This document shows, piece after piece, positions 15,698 through 25,500 of a stretch of 64,000 bases of DNA. How positions within the stretch are numbered: position 1 is the stretch's first letter; the number at the start of each line of letters is the position of its first letter. The notes below the pieces were generated by a model. That model was not told where the DNA came from. It ran no database searches and saw only the letters and a list, made by a program, of their open reading frames with translations. Source of the DNA: CADCVT01 sp036389155 (GTDB taxonomy: Bacteria; Actinomycetota; Thermoleophilia; Solirubrobacterales; Solirubrobacteraceae); NCBI GenBank assembly GCA_036389155.1, contig DASVQN010000039.1, positions 1-64,000 of the forward strand, read 5' to 3'. The translations under genes and the position numbers were made by a program.

Positions 15698-17934
15698 ATG
15701 GCTCTTCCCCATCGAAACTGCGCTCAATACTCGGCGCGAAGCCGGTTCCTTGCGGTTGCCGCGTCTCTGAGCCTTGGCGTCCTCCTTTCGGCGGGGGACG
15801 CGATGGCGGATCCCTGCGGTGCCCGAAGCGCGTACAGCGATGCGATAGTCGCCGACGGCGCAACGCATTACTGGCGAATGGCGGACACCGACGCTCGCCT
15901 ATGTGCGTTTCTCGGCGCGAGCGGCGCGCTAAAGGGCGGTCGCAGCTCGACGACTGGAGCACTGGTCGGCGAAAGCTCGCCAGCCATCTCATTTGTGGCC
16001 AACACGAGCGGGCGCGCCGTCGTCGCCGATGCGCCGAGCCTCGACCCCGCCCTGGCGATCACGCTGGAAGCCTGGATCAACCCCTCGCCGGCTGGCACCG
16101 GAAACCGAACGATCCTCGCGAAGGACAAGCAGTACTTCTTGCGACTTCAACCCGACAATCGGCTGGACTTTCGCGTGTGGATCGGTGAGCCGGAGCTCGT
16201 AGGTGAGATGTTCGATGACCTGATCACCAAAGACCCGATCTCGACCGACGGCACCTGGAAGCACGTCGCCGGCACTTACCGGGTGTTCCCAGACGGACGA
16301 GAGGAAGAGCGGCTGTACCTCGACGGCCAGCAGGTCGCCGGTTACACGTTCGCGGCACAGGGGGGACTCAGTTGGACCAAGGGACTGGCCAGCAGTACCA
16401 ACAGCTTGTACGTCGGGGCACGCGGCGACTACTGGGACAACTTCCAAGGCAGCGTCGACGAGCCCGCCGTCTACTCGGAGAAGGCACTCAGTGCCGCTCA
16501 GGTCGGGCAGCACTACTCGCTGGGGCGTGACATCCCCGACACGACCATCACACTGTCACCGGGGGCCACCCAGACCCCGACGCCCACCTCCAGTTCCCTC
16601 AGTTCGGCGACGTTCCAGTTCGTCGGCACACGGTCGCCGACCGGCTTCCAGTGCCGGTTCGATCGTGGGACCCGCCACATCGAGGCGGGCTGGCAGGCGT
16701 GCTCTTCGCCGGTGACGCTGAGCGGCCTCCCGTCCGCCCTGCACTCGTTCGAGGTCCGCGCGTACAGCGCGCGCGGTAAGGATCCCACGCCCGCGCGGCA
16801 CGTCTGGACGATCACGGGATGTGCACTCGACTCCGGCTCGTTCGACATCGGCCGGTGGCCGTCAGCGTGCTGGCGCCCGTACGCGGCTACGAGCCCCTTC
16901 AACCGCCCCCTGCCAACGGCGCCACGATTGCACGCGCGCTCCGCGCAGATCGTGGCAAAGCTGATGACGTTCTGTGAGCCCGACCACTTGAAGGTAGGGG
17001 ACTGCGAGCACGCACCCGGCGGAAAGGGCGAACCGGGCAACATCGCGGCGGGCTGGGCGGGCACGGCAGAAGACTTCGCGCATCCCATCTACTACTCACG
17101 CAGCTCTGACCCTTGGGTCACGCTGACGTGCGATATGGCTGGTAGCTGGGGAGACTGCGGCGGTCTGAACCACAAGTCGATCCAAATTCCTGCGGCCGCC
17201 CAACCGGCTGGGTGGGCCGGTAACGGCGAGGTCGACCTACTCCGGACAGCGGGGACCATCATATGGCGATCATCGATCAGGCAGCGGGCGTCGAGTACGA
17301 CCTGTACAAGGTCCGTTTACGGTCCGCGACCGAGATCGCGTTTCGGTATGGGGGAACTGTCGCGCTCAACGGCGACGGCCGCAGTGGCGGCGCGATCGCG
17401 GCCGAGTGGGGACTCTTGGTAGGCATCATCCGCGAGCAGGAGCTGGCGAGCGGCAGCATCAACCACGCGCTGTCGATGACGGTCTTGTGCAGCAGCGGTC
17501 AGCCGGGTGTATACCCATCGCGTGGCGGCAGCGGAACCGCATGCAACGACCCCAAGCGAGGTGTCGGCATAGACCCGACCGACGCGCCGGCCATCGGCAT
17601 GCAGTTCCAGCTCGTGATGACCGATCAAGAGATCAACGATCTTCCGGTCCCGAACTGGAAGAAGACGATCCTCCGCGCGATGGCGCACTACGGCATGTTC
17701 GTCGGCGATACCGGCGGTGGGACCGCGTGGGGCATTCAGCTTGAGTCGGGCGTCACCTACACGAGCTTCGGCTATGAAGACCGACTCTGGCTGTTCGGCG
17801 AGAGCAACGGCTTCGAGGAGTACACGCCAGATGGGAGCACGCTCACCACTCTCGTCGCCAGACTCGCGGGCGACGTTACGTGGGCCTCGCGGCTGCGCGT
17901 CATCGATCCGTGCGTCAGCGCCGGTACGTGCTGA
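15698..17934 (+). pseudogene. Secreted LamG-domain protein, frameshifted near 17.22-17.25 kb
   Basis: Two frames together encode one exported protein. Frame 1 (from ATG 15698) has a signal peptide (FLAVAASLSLGVLLSAGDAMA) and a laminin-G-like domain (about residues 40-280, with ITLEAWINP, WKHVAGTYR, LYLDGQQVAGY, SVDEPAVYSEKALSAAQV). A Cys-containing Ig-like segment and the start of a Trp/Gly-rich domain follow. That frame then turns to Arg/Ser-rich nonsense and stops at 17422. The missing continuation, HHMAIIDQAAGVEYDLYKVR onward, is in the -1 frame, open from 17224 to 17934. A single lost base between about 17222 and 17257 explains this. It could be a true mutation or a sequencing error. Without it, a 740-residue surface or polysaccharide-binding protein would result. 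Confidence 0.75.
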
Positions 17935-18348
17935 GGTGCGCGGCCGCGTCATGGCCGTCATGCGGCGTATAGTCGCCGAGGGAGCGATCAAGTAGACGCT
18001 CGCAGCGAGGCGCGGACGTCCGGCTCGCGCGGGCGTGTCGTCCGGCGTGGCGTCGCCGGGACCGCGGGCGTCACGCTGCTGCTGCTCGCGTCCGCGTGGA
18101 CGCTGCTCCAACTGCTGACGCTCGGCGGCGACCCGGTCGCGCGCGAGCGTGAGCAGACCTACGTCACGCTCCAGGTCCTCACGGGCGTACTGGGCATCGT
18201 CGGCGCGACCACGGGCGGTGCAGGCGGCGTCGCCTACGCCCTCCGCGGCGCGCGCCGCGGGGCGCGGATACTGCTCGCGGCCCTCGTGCCGGTCGCGGCG
18301 CTGTTGACCGCCTGGTGCGGGCTCACGTGGTACCTGAGCTCGAACTAG
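17935..18348 (+). pseudogene. Three-helix membrane ORF without a start codon
   Basis: The frame ending at the TAG at 18346-18348 is open from 17935. It encodes about 115 residues with three clear membrane helices: TAGVTLLLLASAWTLLQLL, VLTGVLGIVGATTGGAGGVAY and ILLAALVPVAALLTAW. Codon bias is coding-like. No ATG, GTG or TTG occurs in frame before the third helix, where GTG (18286) and TTG (18304) are too late. A TATAGT -10-like hexamer at 17969-17974 lies upstream. The gene is therefore probably 5'-degraded, or shifted by an indel. Function unknown. Confidence 0.45.
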
Positions 18349-18923
18349 CGGCCGGGCCGGGGCGCGAGGGTGCGCGGTCGCGTCGCGTCCGCACGGGCGC
18401 CGCGAGCGCCGCGGGCGGCTCCGCCCGCGACGAGCGGGGCTAACGGCCGAGAAGTCCGAACCGATTCCTCGCGCGGCGACGCGCCGGCGGGACTACTCCC
18501 AGAACCAGCGGCCCGCCACCACCAGAAGCGCCAGCCGACGTAGCCGAAGGGGAAGATGAACAGGAGCCCGATGCCGACTGCGATGAGCGCTTCCTCGGCC
18601 CCGGCGCGCACCCAGTTCGCAGCGGCCAGCGCGACCACGGCCGCGAGACGCAGCCAGAACCCCGGAGCGTCCACGATGAAGCGTGCGTAGCCGGCGATGC
18701 TCCGGCGCGCGCGAGACTCGCGCGCCGACAGCCGCACCCGCGACACCTCGGCATGACGCGAGGATTCCGGCACCCCGAGCGCGTCGAATCTGCGCCGCGC
18801 GCGGCGGTCGCCGATGCGGTTGGCCAGGATCGCTACGCCGAGTCCCGCCGCCACAAGCAGCAAGATGACGATCGTGGGGGGATCATCGGCCCGCGCTGCG
18901 GCGACGAGAAGCTCAGCGGTCAC
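18345..18923 (-). CDS. Hypothetical membrane protein
   Basis: A 192-residue protein from a GTG start. A first membrane helix (TIVILLLVAAGLGVAILAN) is followed by an Arg-rich cytoplasmic loop with VPESSRHAEVSRVRLSARESRARRS. Two or three further helices follow (FWLRLAAVVALAAANWVRAG, ALIAVGIGLLFIFPFGYVGWRFWWW), then a low-complexity Gly/Ala/Arg tail. No domain is recognised. The convergent start-less ORF overlaps its last four bases. It belongs to the accessory island and may be intact, although the last 50 residues look like unconstrained sequence. Confidence 0.55.
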   Translation of the reverse strand: MTAELLVAAARADDPPTIVILLLVAAGLGVAILANRIGDRRARRRFDALGVPESSRHAEVSRVRLSARESRARRSIAGYARFIVDAPGFWLRLAAVVALAAANWVRAGAEEALIAVGIGLLFIFPFGYVGWRFWWWRAAGSGSSPAGASPREESVRTSRPLAPLVAGGAARGARGARADATRPRTLAPRPGR

Positions 18924-18935
18924 GCCCTACCGGCA

Positions 18936-19256
18936 TTAGCGGAATGGGTAGCCCCACGCGTTTGCGAGCGGGAACATGTTCTGGCCCGTCACCAAGCTCG
19001 TGATCGGCGCGATCCGCATCCACCTCGACAGCTTGGTGTATTCATCCTTCGACATCTGCCGGAACAACGCATTCGTCCGGGACGCGTCGTAGGCCCTGCG
19101 GGCGGTGTTCGCGTGCCTCGCCAAGGCCATGCTCGCCCCGCCGGCCCCGAGGGAGAGGAGATCCAGCCCCGCCGCGCCGAGGTTGCCCTGGGAGACGTCC
19201 TTGAACGTCTGCGCAGCAGTGGCCGCCATCGCAATCGGCCCCGCGATCGGCGCCAT
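18936..19256 (-). CDS. Short ORF resembling a truncated C-terminal fragment
   Basis: A 106-residue product, Ala/Gly-rich then basic: AQTFKDVSQGNLGAAGLDLLSLGAGGASMALARHANTARRAYD, ending NMFPLANAWGYPFR. The open frame continues upstream through the hairpin at 19335-19360 without a start codon, so the visible ATG may be internal to a once longer gene whose 5' part was lost at the tRNA-like junction. The style (helical Gly/Ala linker before a short terminal module) resembles C-terminal parts of secreted or polymorphic-toxin-like proteins, but no toxin domain is recognised. It stops 12 bases before the start of the next membrane gene. Confidence 0.4.
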   Translation of the reverse strand: MAPIAGPIAMAATAAQTFKDVSQGNLGAAGLDLLSLGAGGASMALARHANTARRAYDASRTNALFRQMSKDEYTKLSRWMRIAPITSLVTGQNMFPLANAWGYPFR

Positions 19257-19334
19257 GCGGCACAGCTTGTCAGCCTGCTCGCCAAATGCTCCCCACGGAG
19301 CCCGAGCCGACGAACGGCGCTTCGCCCGAACGAT

Positions 19335-19360
19335 GAAACCCCCGACGACACCGGGGCTTC
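19335..19360 (-). terminator. Hairpin directly after the tRNA-like sequence
   Basis: On the minus strand GAAGCCCC pairs with GGGGTTTC (one G-U pair) around a ten-base loop, starting one base after the tRNA-like 3' end. This is the usual place of a terminator downstream of a tRNA gene and supports the view that a real tRNA gene 3' end was captured here. Confidence 0.5.
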
Positions 19361-19437
19361 GGCACGAGCCGGCCGGATTCGAACCGGCGACCCCTTCATT
19401 GTGAAGGGGTCGCGCGCGTGGTCCGACGACTGCTCTA
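19361..19437 (-). pseudogene. tRNA-like remnant (tRNA-Thr type) lacking its anticodon
   Basis: On the minus strand a perfect T-arm, GCCGG-TTCGAAT-CCGGC (19372-19388), is preceded by a GGGTC variable loop and followed by CGGCTCG as the acceptor 3' strand. The anticodon stem halves CTTCA and TGAAG are present but only CAA lies between them instead of seven bases. The four missing bases fit U33 plus the anticodon, leaving a 10-bp hairpin at 19389-19411. TAGAGCAGT at 19437-19429 looks like a D-arm 3' side, with about 17 unrelated bases between it and the anticodon arm. The intact arm pattern CTTCA-CTGGTAA-TGAAG is that of tRNA-Thr(GGU) in relatives, so Thr is my best guess. It cannot act as a tRNA. 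Confidence 0.6.
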
Positions 19438-19473
19438 GAACTGGTTCGTCGAGATCATCGACGGACAAGGCTA
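19435..19473 (-). repeat. Second copy of the efp promoter and first seven codons
   Basis: Minus-strand TAGCCT, nine bases, then ATG ATC TCG ACG AAC CAG TTC TAG, encoding MISTNQF and a stop. Genuine efp at 14343 begins with the same seven residues, differs by two synonymous bases in those codons, and has a -10 at the same distance preceded by the same GGGC. At codon eight AAG has become TAG and similarity ends within about two codons. The codons AAC/CAG here are the GC-rich forms expected of the host. This looks like the original efp start displaced by insertion of the 14.4-19.4 kb segment. Confidence 0.7.
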
Positions 19474-19549
19474 GCCCGAGCGGGCCGCACGGCCACTCTC
19501 CCGCCGGGCGCGGAAGCCGATCGAGCGGTGTCGGAGCAGGCGGCGGCGG

Positions 19550-22501
19550 TCAGCCGATGCACGACATCGCGATCTGCCGCGACAGCGTGTACAGGAGGTC
19601 ATAGAGGAGCGCCTGGTGTGTGATCATCGGCAGCTGCGCCCACCCGTCGGTGTAGGTCTTGAAGGGCGGAAGCAGCTGCCCGAGGACGATGCTGAACGCG
19701 CCGGTGACCGGGTTTTTCGTCGCGTCCGTCTTCCGGTAGATGTCCACCGCGACAAGAATGGCCATCAGGACGGGCGCCGCGCCCTCCTTGTCCACGAAGA
19801 CGTCGCAGTAGCCACCGTCCGGGGACGACGGCGCGAAGACCTCGTCGCCCTGGATGGACATGCCCTTGCCCGAGTCGGCAACCCAGCTCTTCAGCATGGC
19901 GATGTTCTGGAACATCGCCGTCAGGTTCTCCTCCGCCGCCTTGCCGGTCAGGCCGTCCATCAAGCCGCCGTTCGTCCCCGTCGAGAGTCGATACTCCGCG
20001 GCCCCCGTCTCGACGTCCTCGATCACGTAGGCGGTGCCGCGGAAGCCACCGATCTGGACCGGGCGGCGGGGAACCGTGACGAGCCGACCGACCGCGACCG
20101 CGCGACGGATCTCGGTCTCGACGGAGCGCGGCGCCTCGATGGCCGCCAGGGCATCGTCGACGTTCGCGGCGGCGACGAGATGCAGTGGTATCCCCTGCCT
20201 CACGGCTTCCTGGAACACGTGGACGGACGACGCGGGACGCCCGCCGAGCGCGCCTTCGAAGCCGCGCCCCTCGCTGTAGGAGGCGTGCACGCCGGATTGG
20301 GCCATGTAGTTGCGCGCGCGTCCCTGGTCTCCGTCCTTCGCCACGACGCTCTGCACATCCTGGTCCACGTCGATCGAAAGACCGCCGAATCCGATGGCGA
20401 CAGGGAACGACATCACGTAGTCGGTGCGCAGCGCGGTCGCCGTCACGGCGCCGGAAAGTTGGCGTTGCCGGTGCACCCCCAGCGCTTGGGCGAGCATGTC
20501 GTCCATGCCGTCGTTGCGCGCGAAGTAGACGTCCCCGAACGAGCTCAGCAGGGACCCCGCGCGGGCGTCGGTCATCGCGTTCTGCTCGGTCGTCCCCGGT
20601 CCGAGATCTCCGAGCCGCGCCGCATCTTCACGGACCCGCTTGCGTGAGACCGAGCCGGCGTCGACCACGATCGCCGAGATCGCGCCTGCCTGGGCTGGGT
20701 TGCGCACGATGGCGGCCGGCTGGCCCGGCTCGTCGTACGTGATGACAAGCGCCTGGAACCAACCGGCGGGGACCGGTTCGCGGCCGCGCGCAACGACGCG
20801 ACCGTCGATGCGCAGCACCGGCACGAGGGCGGCTCCGTAGGCGGGCGTGCTGAGCAGGCCGTGATAGGCGTCGATCACCGCGGCGTCGTCGTCTGTCGCG
20901 GGTGCGTAGCCGAGCGTCAGCCGCTCGCCGAAGAGCTCCCACGTGTCGGCCTCGTAGCCGCTCGACGACTCGAGCTCCGGGTCGATCCGGGCGCTGCGAG
21001 CGGCGCTGGGCTCCGCGCCCGCGACCTCGACGCTCACGCGCGCCATCAGCTCGCTCGGCACCGAGCGCCATTCGGCGTCGACCTCGAGCTCGCGGAACGG
21101 CAGGCTCGCCGGGAGATAGCGCACCTCCTCGCGCTCGATCTCGTGGGACCCGAGGGCGTCGCCCACGCTGAGCTCGTCGCCGGCGCGCTGGCTGAGCGCG
21201 GCCCCGGCCGTCTCGACCGCGCTCTCGACGCTCCCGCGAAGCTCCGCCGAAGGGGCGAAGGCGGCCGATGCGTCGGTGCCCACTTCGATCCCGTCCGCGA
21301 GGTCTTCCTGAAGCCCGGCGACGGCGGGCCGGAGCACGTCGCCGATGTCGACCGGGCGCGTGAAGCGGTTGGACTTGACCGACGGGTCCAGCGGGGCCCA
21401 GGCGCCGGTTCCGGTGCCTTCGTCGACGCCGCGGTAGGCGGACCTCGCGACGTGCGCCTCGACCCACACGTGGTCGAAGTCGGCGTAGCGGACCGCGCCG
21501 TCGGAGACGACGCGACGCGCCGGGATCCCGGCGACCGCCAGGATGTCCGCAGCGGCGCCGGCCACGTCACCGGCCCCGGTGTCGAGCCCGAGCCAGTTCG
21601 CGGCGCGCTCGATGGGCAGCCGCGCCGTGCCGTGGACGTACCGCGCCGGGACGCCGGCCGCGCGCAGGAGCGCGACGAGCAGCGCCGCTTGATCGGCGTC
21701 GTTGCCCGAGCGCTCGAACAGCGTGCCGGCGGCACCCTTGCGGATGCCGAGATAGGGCTCGTAGCGGATCTCGTTTCGAACCCACTCGTAGATCCGGATC
21801 GGATCGTCTTCGAGCGTCCCGGCGCGGTCGCGGATCGCAGCGGTCAGCTCGCCCTCCGGAGCCGCGGAGCGATCCTCGTCCGACGGCTCGCGCGGAAGCG
21901 GCGACGGCTGCGCCGGATCGGCGCCGTGGTAGGCGGGCGCGATCCGTGCGGCGAGCTTCGGGGCGCCGGGGCGTCGATCAGCGGTTCTGAATGCCAGGTC
22001 CGACGAGGTCGACGACGCAGCCGGCTCCGGCGACAAACGGCGGAGGGCGCGAAGCGCGGCTCGTCCCGACCTCCCGTCGAGGGCGGCGTCGAGCGCGGAT
22101 ACGGCACTCTTGGTCCGCCGCTCGATCGTGGTGAGCCGGGTGAGGGCGCGCTCGGCGCCCAGGTCGCGGAGGCGGTCGCGGTCGCGGGCCAGTTGGTCGG
22201 TCAGCTCATCGGCCGCAGCTTCGACGCGAGCGTGCAGCACGCTCATGGGCTCGGACCGCGTCTCGCCCCGCCGCGCCGTCGGGCTCGATTCGAGAAGCGC
22301 CCGCAGCGCGGCCGCGCTCGTCGCGAGCTTTCGCGCGCTCGACGAAATCGCCGGGGAGCGGCCCGAAGGTGCGTCGGCGTACCGGACCTCGGCCGGGACG
22401 GGCCGCTGCGCGCCGCGTGTCGCAACGTGGACGGCGACGACCGCGACGACCGCGAGGACGAGCAGCAGCAGCACGGGAATGGGGTGCGGCCGCCGATTCA
22501 C
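19550..22501 (-). CDS. Membrane-anchored transglutaminase-fold protein without catalytic Cys
   Basis: A 983-residue protein. An uncleaved signal anchor (IPVLLLLVLAVVAVVAVHVA) at residues 8-27 is followed by a helical, partly coiled-coil region to about 160. The transglutaminase-like domain spans about 225-380: EWVRNEIRYEPYLG, GNDADQAALLVALLRAAGVPARYVHG, FDHVWVEAHV (His344) and WAPLDPSVK (Asp372). The position usually held by the nucleophilic Cys is Asp268. The remaining 600 residues are unrecognised alpha/beta sequence and a hydrophobic end. The GTG start overlaps the stop of the 1954-residue gene upstream (GTGA), so both are made together. A binding or structural role at the cell surface is likely. 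It is the last gene before the displaced efp start. Confidence 0.8.
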   Translation of the reverse strand: MNRRPHPIPVLLLLVLAVVAVVAVHVATRGAQRPVPAEVRYADAPSGRSPAISSSARKLATSAAALRALLESSPTARRGETRSEPMSVLHARVEAAADELTDQLARDRDRLRDLGAERALTRLTTIERRTKSAVSALDAALDGRSGRAALRALRRLSPEPAASSTSSDLAFRTADRRPGAPKLAARIAPAYHGADPAQPSPLPREPSDEDRSAAPEGELTAAIRDRAGTLEDDPIRIYEWVRNEIRYEPYLGIRKGAAGTLFERSGNDADQAALLVALLRAAGVPARYVHGTARLPIERAANWLGLDTGAGDVAGAAADILAVAGIPARRVVSDGAVRYADFDHVWVEAHVARSAYRGVDEGTGTGAWAPLDPSVKSNRFTRPVDIGDVLRPAVAGLQEDLADGIEVGTDASAAFAPSAELRGSVESAVETAGAALSQRAGDELSVGDALGSHEIEREEVRYLPASLPFRELEVDAEWRSVPSELMARVSVEVAGAEPSAARSARIDPELESSSGYEADTWELFGERLTLGYAPATDDDAAVIDAYHGLLSTPAYGAALVPVLRIDGRVVARGREPVPAGWFQALVITYDEPGQPAAIVRNPAQAGAISAIVVDAGSVSRKRVREDAARLGDLGPGTTEQNAMTDARAGSLLSSFGDVYFARNDGMDDMLAQALGVHRQRQLSGAVTATALRTDYVMSFPVAIGFGGLSIDVDQDVQSVVAKDGDQGRARNYMAQSGVHASYSEGRGFEGALGGRPASSVHVFQEAVRQGIPLHLVAAANVDDALAAIEAPRSVETEIRRAVAVGRLVTVPRRPVQIGGFRGTAYVIEDVETGAAEYRLSTGTNGGLMDGLTGKAAEENLTAMFQNIAMLKSWVADSGKGMSIQGDEVFAPSSPDGGYCDVFVDKEGAAPVLMAILVAVDIYRKTDATKNPVTGAFSIVLGQLLPPFKTYTDGWAQLPMITHQALLYDLLYTLSRQIAMSCIG

Positions 22502-25500
22502 GTCAGCACCAGGATCCGGGTGGCGAGCAGCCTCTCGCCCTTGCGGCGCGTGGTTGCGACCTGCTTGTACAGGTACCGGCCGGGTGTCATCGGCCCCGAG
22601 GCCCGCATCGTCAAGGTGTACGTGCCGTTCCTCGCTCGCTTCGGCGCCTTCACCCGCGTTGAGCCCTTGGCCGTGATGCCTCCGGCGCCGACCACCGTCA
22701 CGTTCACCCTGGTCGCCCGCAACGGCGTGCTCGACGAGCACTTCAGGTGGCGGCCGTCGGCGAGCCGCCGGCAGGTGACCCGCGGCACCGGGCACGTGCG
22801 CACCGTCAGGATCTGGGTGACCCTGACGATCCGCTTGTCGGTCAGCTTGACGATCGCGCTGATCCGGTTGGGCGCGCCGAGCGCCAGGCGCGAGAGCGGA
22901 ACGGCGGCCGGGACCGCCTTGCCGTTGAGGGTGTAGCTTGCCGACGCGACCGTGACGCCGCGCCGCGTGCCGACGGTGACGCGCAGGGGGAGCGCCGGGT
23001 CGTCCGACCGCCGGACGGTCATCAGCACCAGCCCGCCGCCCGGCACCGCGGTGGTGCGGGTCCGTTCGCCGCTACGGATCGAGACGCACCCGTTCGGGAC
23101 GCCGGCGGTCGGGTCCGGTGGCGGCTGCGGCGCGCCGGAGATCGGATCGGAGGGCTGCGGCACGCCGCCGGGTGGGGGCTGCGGCGCGGAGCCCGGGGAC
23201 GGCGCCGGCCGCACGCGGATGATCGCTCGATCGAGGGCGCGCTCCGAGCCGTCCGGCAGCACGAGGTGCAGACTCGCCTGGTAGTCGCGGTCCTCCGGCA
23301 TGTCCGCGGTGGTCGACAGGGAGCCGGCGTTGGGTCCGGCGCGGGTGATCGTCCACGCGGCGTCGAGCGTCTTCAGTGTCTGACCGTCGATGGGATCGCT
23401 GATCCGGACGCGCACGATCGCGCCGGGGATGTCGGCGTTTCCGTCGTCGGTCACCGCGTAGTCGAACGTCGCCGTCGAGAAGCGCTCGGGGTCGGTCGGG
23501 CTGGCAGACAACGAGCCGCGCACACCCTCACCGGCTGCCGCCGATGAGCCCACGACGAACTCCGTGGCCGCCTCGGCGAGGGTCGTGCCGTCGGCGGCGT
23601 GCAGCTTGCCGCGCGCGTGGTACGTGCCGGGCACCAGACCGCGCAGCGGCTTGGCCTGGCTCAGCATCGACGACCGTCCCTGCATCACCTCGTGGGCCGG
23701 CAGATCCCAATCGTCGAGCGGGAGGCCCGCCGCGTCGGTGAGCGACAGCTCGACGCGCGCGCCCGTCAGCGAGTCGTTCGCGCTCTCATTGGTGACGAGC
23801 GCGTCGATCACGGCGGTCTCGTCTGGGTCGTAGCTCACGTGATCAGCCTCGAGCGACAGTGCCGCGGCGACATCGGGCTCGATGTCGAACGACGAGGTGG
23901 CGCCGGCCAGCTCGTCGCCGGCCGCGTTCAGCAGCCGCGCCGAGACCGCGTAGCGGGCGGGCGAGGTGTCGCGCGTGTTCCAGGTGCCGTGGAGGACGGT
24001 CTCGGCGCCTGGCGCGATCTGAGCCTCGCCGTCGAACACGCCCGCGACCTCGTCGCCGCCAGCGTCGCGCACCGACACCACGAGGCGCGCGTCACGGGTC
24101 GCCTGCGAGCTGTTCGCGAGGTGCGCGGCGAGGTCGACCGCCTCGTCCGCGCCGTACGCCGGCTTGTCCGGCGCGATCGACACCGCGAGGCGCGGCGCCA
24201 CCACGTCCACCGGCTTCGCGACCTCGTTGTCGGTGAGATCCTGCTCGAACACGGCGCGTTCCGGGTCGACGACGACGGTCAGGGTGTGCGCGCCCGCGTG
24301 GCCGACCGGGTCCCAGGCGAACGACGGCCGGCTGCTCGCGCCCGGGGCGATCGCGGCGATCGGCTGCTCGTCGATCAACGTGCCGTGCCGTGCGTCGCCG
24401 TCGTAGAGGCGGACGATCGCCGCGCGCGACGCGAGCTCGCCGGTGTTGTGGACGGTGACCTCGACCTGCCCGGGCGCACCCTCCTCCAGGTCCGACGGCT
24501 GGACGTCGCCCTCCGCGACGGACAGGTCGCTGAAGCCCGGCGCCTCGAGGTCGCGCGGGCACGCGGCGGGCGGCCCCTCGCCGGCGCCCGCTCCGCCGCG
24601 GTCGTGGACGAAGACGTCGCGGGCCTCGTTCGTGTCGCCGTCGACGAGGTTGTCCGCCGACGAGAGGAACGCGATGCGCGTGCCGTCGGCCGAGAGCACC
24701 GGGCTGAGGCTGGCCCCCGAGCCGGAGACGTCCCACCGATCGTGGGAGATCTGCACGCTCGTGCCCGCCGTGCGGTCGCGCGCGATGATCTGCGGGTCGA
24801 CGTAGGTGCTGACGCCCTTGACCAGCACCCCGGTGTTCTGGAACACGACGTACTGCCCGTCGTCCGACACGACGGCGGGCCCGGCTTGCTCGTCGGAGAG
24901 CATGGACTCGCCGGAGTCGTTGACGGACGCGAGGTCGAGCGGAGCGCCGTCCCTGTCGAACACGAAGACGTTGGCCGTGTGGCCGTCCCACCAGGGGTCC
25001 TCGCTGTCCATCGAGCCCGGGAACAGCTCGCTGCGCCTCGCCAGCGGTATGAGAGACGTCGCGCTGCTCGTGAACGTGACGAAGCGCCCGTCGCCGGACA
25101 CGTACGGGGAGTAGCCGGTCACGACCTGCCCGCTGCGGTTGACGCTCACCGCCGTCAGCTGCCCGGTCGTGCGGTCGTGGAGGTGCACGTACGGCCCTCC
25201 GCCCGCGCTCCCGCTCTCGGCCGGCGCGCCGGTGAGGCTGGCCGACGAGATGAACGCGACGTAGCGACCGTCGCGCGACAGCGAGGGGGCGGTGCTCTCG
25301 TCCGCGACCTGCCGGCCGTCGCTCGGTCGCGAGACGAGCGTGCGCTCGCCGGTCGAGCGATCGACGACGAACACGTCCGGCGCATCGTCGGTGTCGCCGG
25401 GGACGATCTCGTTCGCGCGCGATGCGAACGCGACCGTCTGGCCGTCGCCGGAGATCGACAGCGGCGGGCTGTCCCACGCCGACTCGATGCCGATGTACTG

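Noticed and set aside
17222..17265. Programmed -1 ribosomal frameshifting in the LamG gene
   Set aside because: No X-XXY-YYZ slippery heptamer in the correct phase and no obvious downstream pseudoknot were seen; mutation or sequencing error is simpler.
19361..19437. An intact tRNA gene
   Set aside because: The anticodon loop has three bases, the D-arm is not formed and the 5' acceptor strand does not pair fully with CGGCTCG.
18753..19604. Plus-strand ORF containing GRIRTGDPF and AGFEPATPSL in another frame
   Set aside because: These strings are the familiar mistranslation of the complement of a tRNA T-arm and anticodon arm, not protein genes. They were used instead as evidence for the tRNA-like remnant.
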